A stretch of 64,000 bases of DNA, from assembly GCF_000224145.3 (NCBI RefSeq), contig NC_020179.2:4497417-4561416 (forward strand), read 5' to 3'. The notes under the pieces were generated by a model. It searched no databases and was not told the DNA's origin. It worked only from the letters and a program-made list of their open reading frames with translations. How positions within the stretch are numbered: the first letter of the stretch is position 1; every line of letters begins with the position of its first letter. Below are positions 63,123 through 64,000 of this stretch, piece by piece. The DNA comes from Ciona intestinalis (lineage: Eukaryota > Chordata > Ascidiacea > Phlebobranchia > Cionidae). Both the position numbers and the translations under genes were made by a program.

Positions 63123-64000
63123 CTGCTATGCAAAATTTAAAATATATAATGAGGTGGGGAAAGATGGAACAACTTTTCATTCTATTTTCTCGTCCTATTT
63201 GGTAGTAAAAACAACATTCAAATGTCATACAACCGTACGACTCTCATAGACCGTTGTTAATTGTTTAAAACACGATCAGGATATTTAGATATGTTTTGTG
63301 CTAAAGGTGTCCCGCCTTCCCCCACTCTACTATCTTTAAAAATAAACGAAAATAAATACATATTTTAGGTTTGGGCAAAATGGGACAACTTTCCATTCTA
63401 TTTTCTCGACCCGTTTGGTATTAAACAAAGAATATTTACAGAATTATTTAACCGTATCGTCATGTTTCTAAATGCGTTGGTAATTCTTAAAAGTAGAATT
63501 AGGAAACATGAGATGGCATGTACTTGGTATATCTGTCTTACCCCTCAGTACTATATAAAAGAAAATTAAAAAATCGGACAATTGTAAAACCTCTAACCCT
63601 AACCTAATAGCCCGTATAATTTATAGAGCTGGATTTGTAAGACTGAAGCTTCCACAACTATAAGTTATTTAGATAACAAAGCAATTCAATTTATTGCAAT
63701 CTGGGTTTAAATTGTCTCGCAACTAACAGGACACCGTTCCAGTAACTTAAAAAATTATCGAGCTTTTTAGAAAACTTTAAACCTTTTTATTAATAACCTC
63801 TAGTATTCAAATGTATTATTTTTCTATCTAATAAATGCATCATCAACTTATGAGTTATCGTGCTCAAAAAAAAGTTCTCCTTATATTCCCAGTATGTACG
63901 GTGTTCATAACTCGTCTGAATCTGCCGAAACTGAACTATTTTTTAAACCGCCTTCAAACCAAATGTCCAGTCAAATGTAGATTCGCTTTATCTTCGTGTG
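63123..64000. other. GPCR 5' region with two MITE copies
   Basis: A complete MITE at 63149-63332 and a decayed one at about 63365-63555. The GPCR exon at 63122 has a 3' splice site and starts in phase 2, so at least one earlier exon exists, here or beyond the window. I could not recognise it: no signal peptide or extracellular N-terminus with a fitting 5' splice site was seen. Confidence 0.6.

Overview
The window looks like chromosomal DNA of a solitary ascidian, most likely Ciona (C. intestinalis/robusta). The reasons are compact multi-exon genes with short AT-rich introns, chordate-type proteins, and one small set of repeats scattered through introns and spacers: a roughly 190-bp MITE ending in TAGTAGGGTGGGG, a composite tRNA-derived SINE, and minisatellites related to the SINE tail. 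No rRNA, functional tRNA, CRISPR, viral or retroviral element was recognised. All gene models were built by hand from splice sites, reading phase and remembered homologues; no search was run.

Layout, left to right. 1.1-6.8 kb (-): homologue of human C11orf65/MFI, 10 exons, one of them repeated on both sides of an assembly gap. 7.2-9.5 kb (+): a THAP protein that looks like a domesticated ISL2EU-type transposase. 10.0-12.8 kb (-): HPF1, the PARP1/2 cofactor. 13.1-13.6 kb (-): a secreted 167-aa protein without introns. 14.1-25.2 kb (-): a 13-exon gene for a secreted protein of about 2056 aa (signal peptide, two trefoils, many EGF, SEA-like blocks). 26.9-29.6 kb (+): a 119-aa secreted cysteine-rich protein whose first two exons are present twice around a second gap. 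30.6-32.8 kb (+): a heparan-sulfate 3-O-sulfotransferase-like enzyme. 33.5-35.8 kb (+): DNAAF6/PIH1D3. 36.2-43.0 kb (+): mitochondrial GATB. 43.8-45.9 kb (-): a four-TM claudin-like protein. 47.1-53.2 kb (+): ETF1/eRF1. 53.6-54.4 kb (-): PTRHD1. 55.2-56.7 kb (-): TMEM129. 57.6-63.1 kb (-): an unusual class A GPCR whose N-terminal exon was not found.

Most genes are unrelated housekeeping functions (translation termination, mitochondrial Gln-tRNA synthesis, DNA-damage ADP-ribosylation, ER-associated degradation, cilium assembly), so no operon-like pathway is evident. The parts most worth a second look are the trefoil/EGF/SEA protein, the small cysteine-rich secreted protein, the THAP gene, the divergent GPCR, and intron-filling minisatellites that lie in the same orientation relative to transcription in every gene that carries them.
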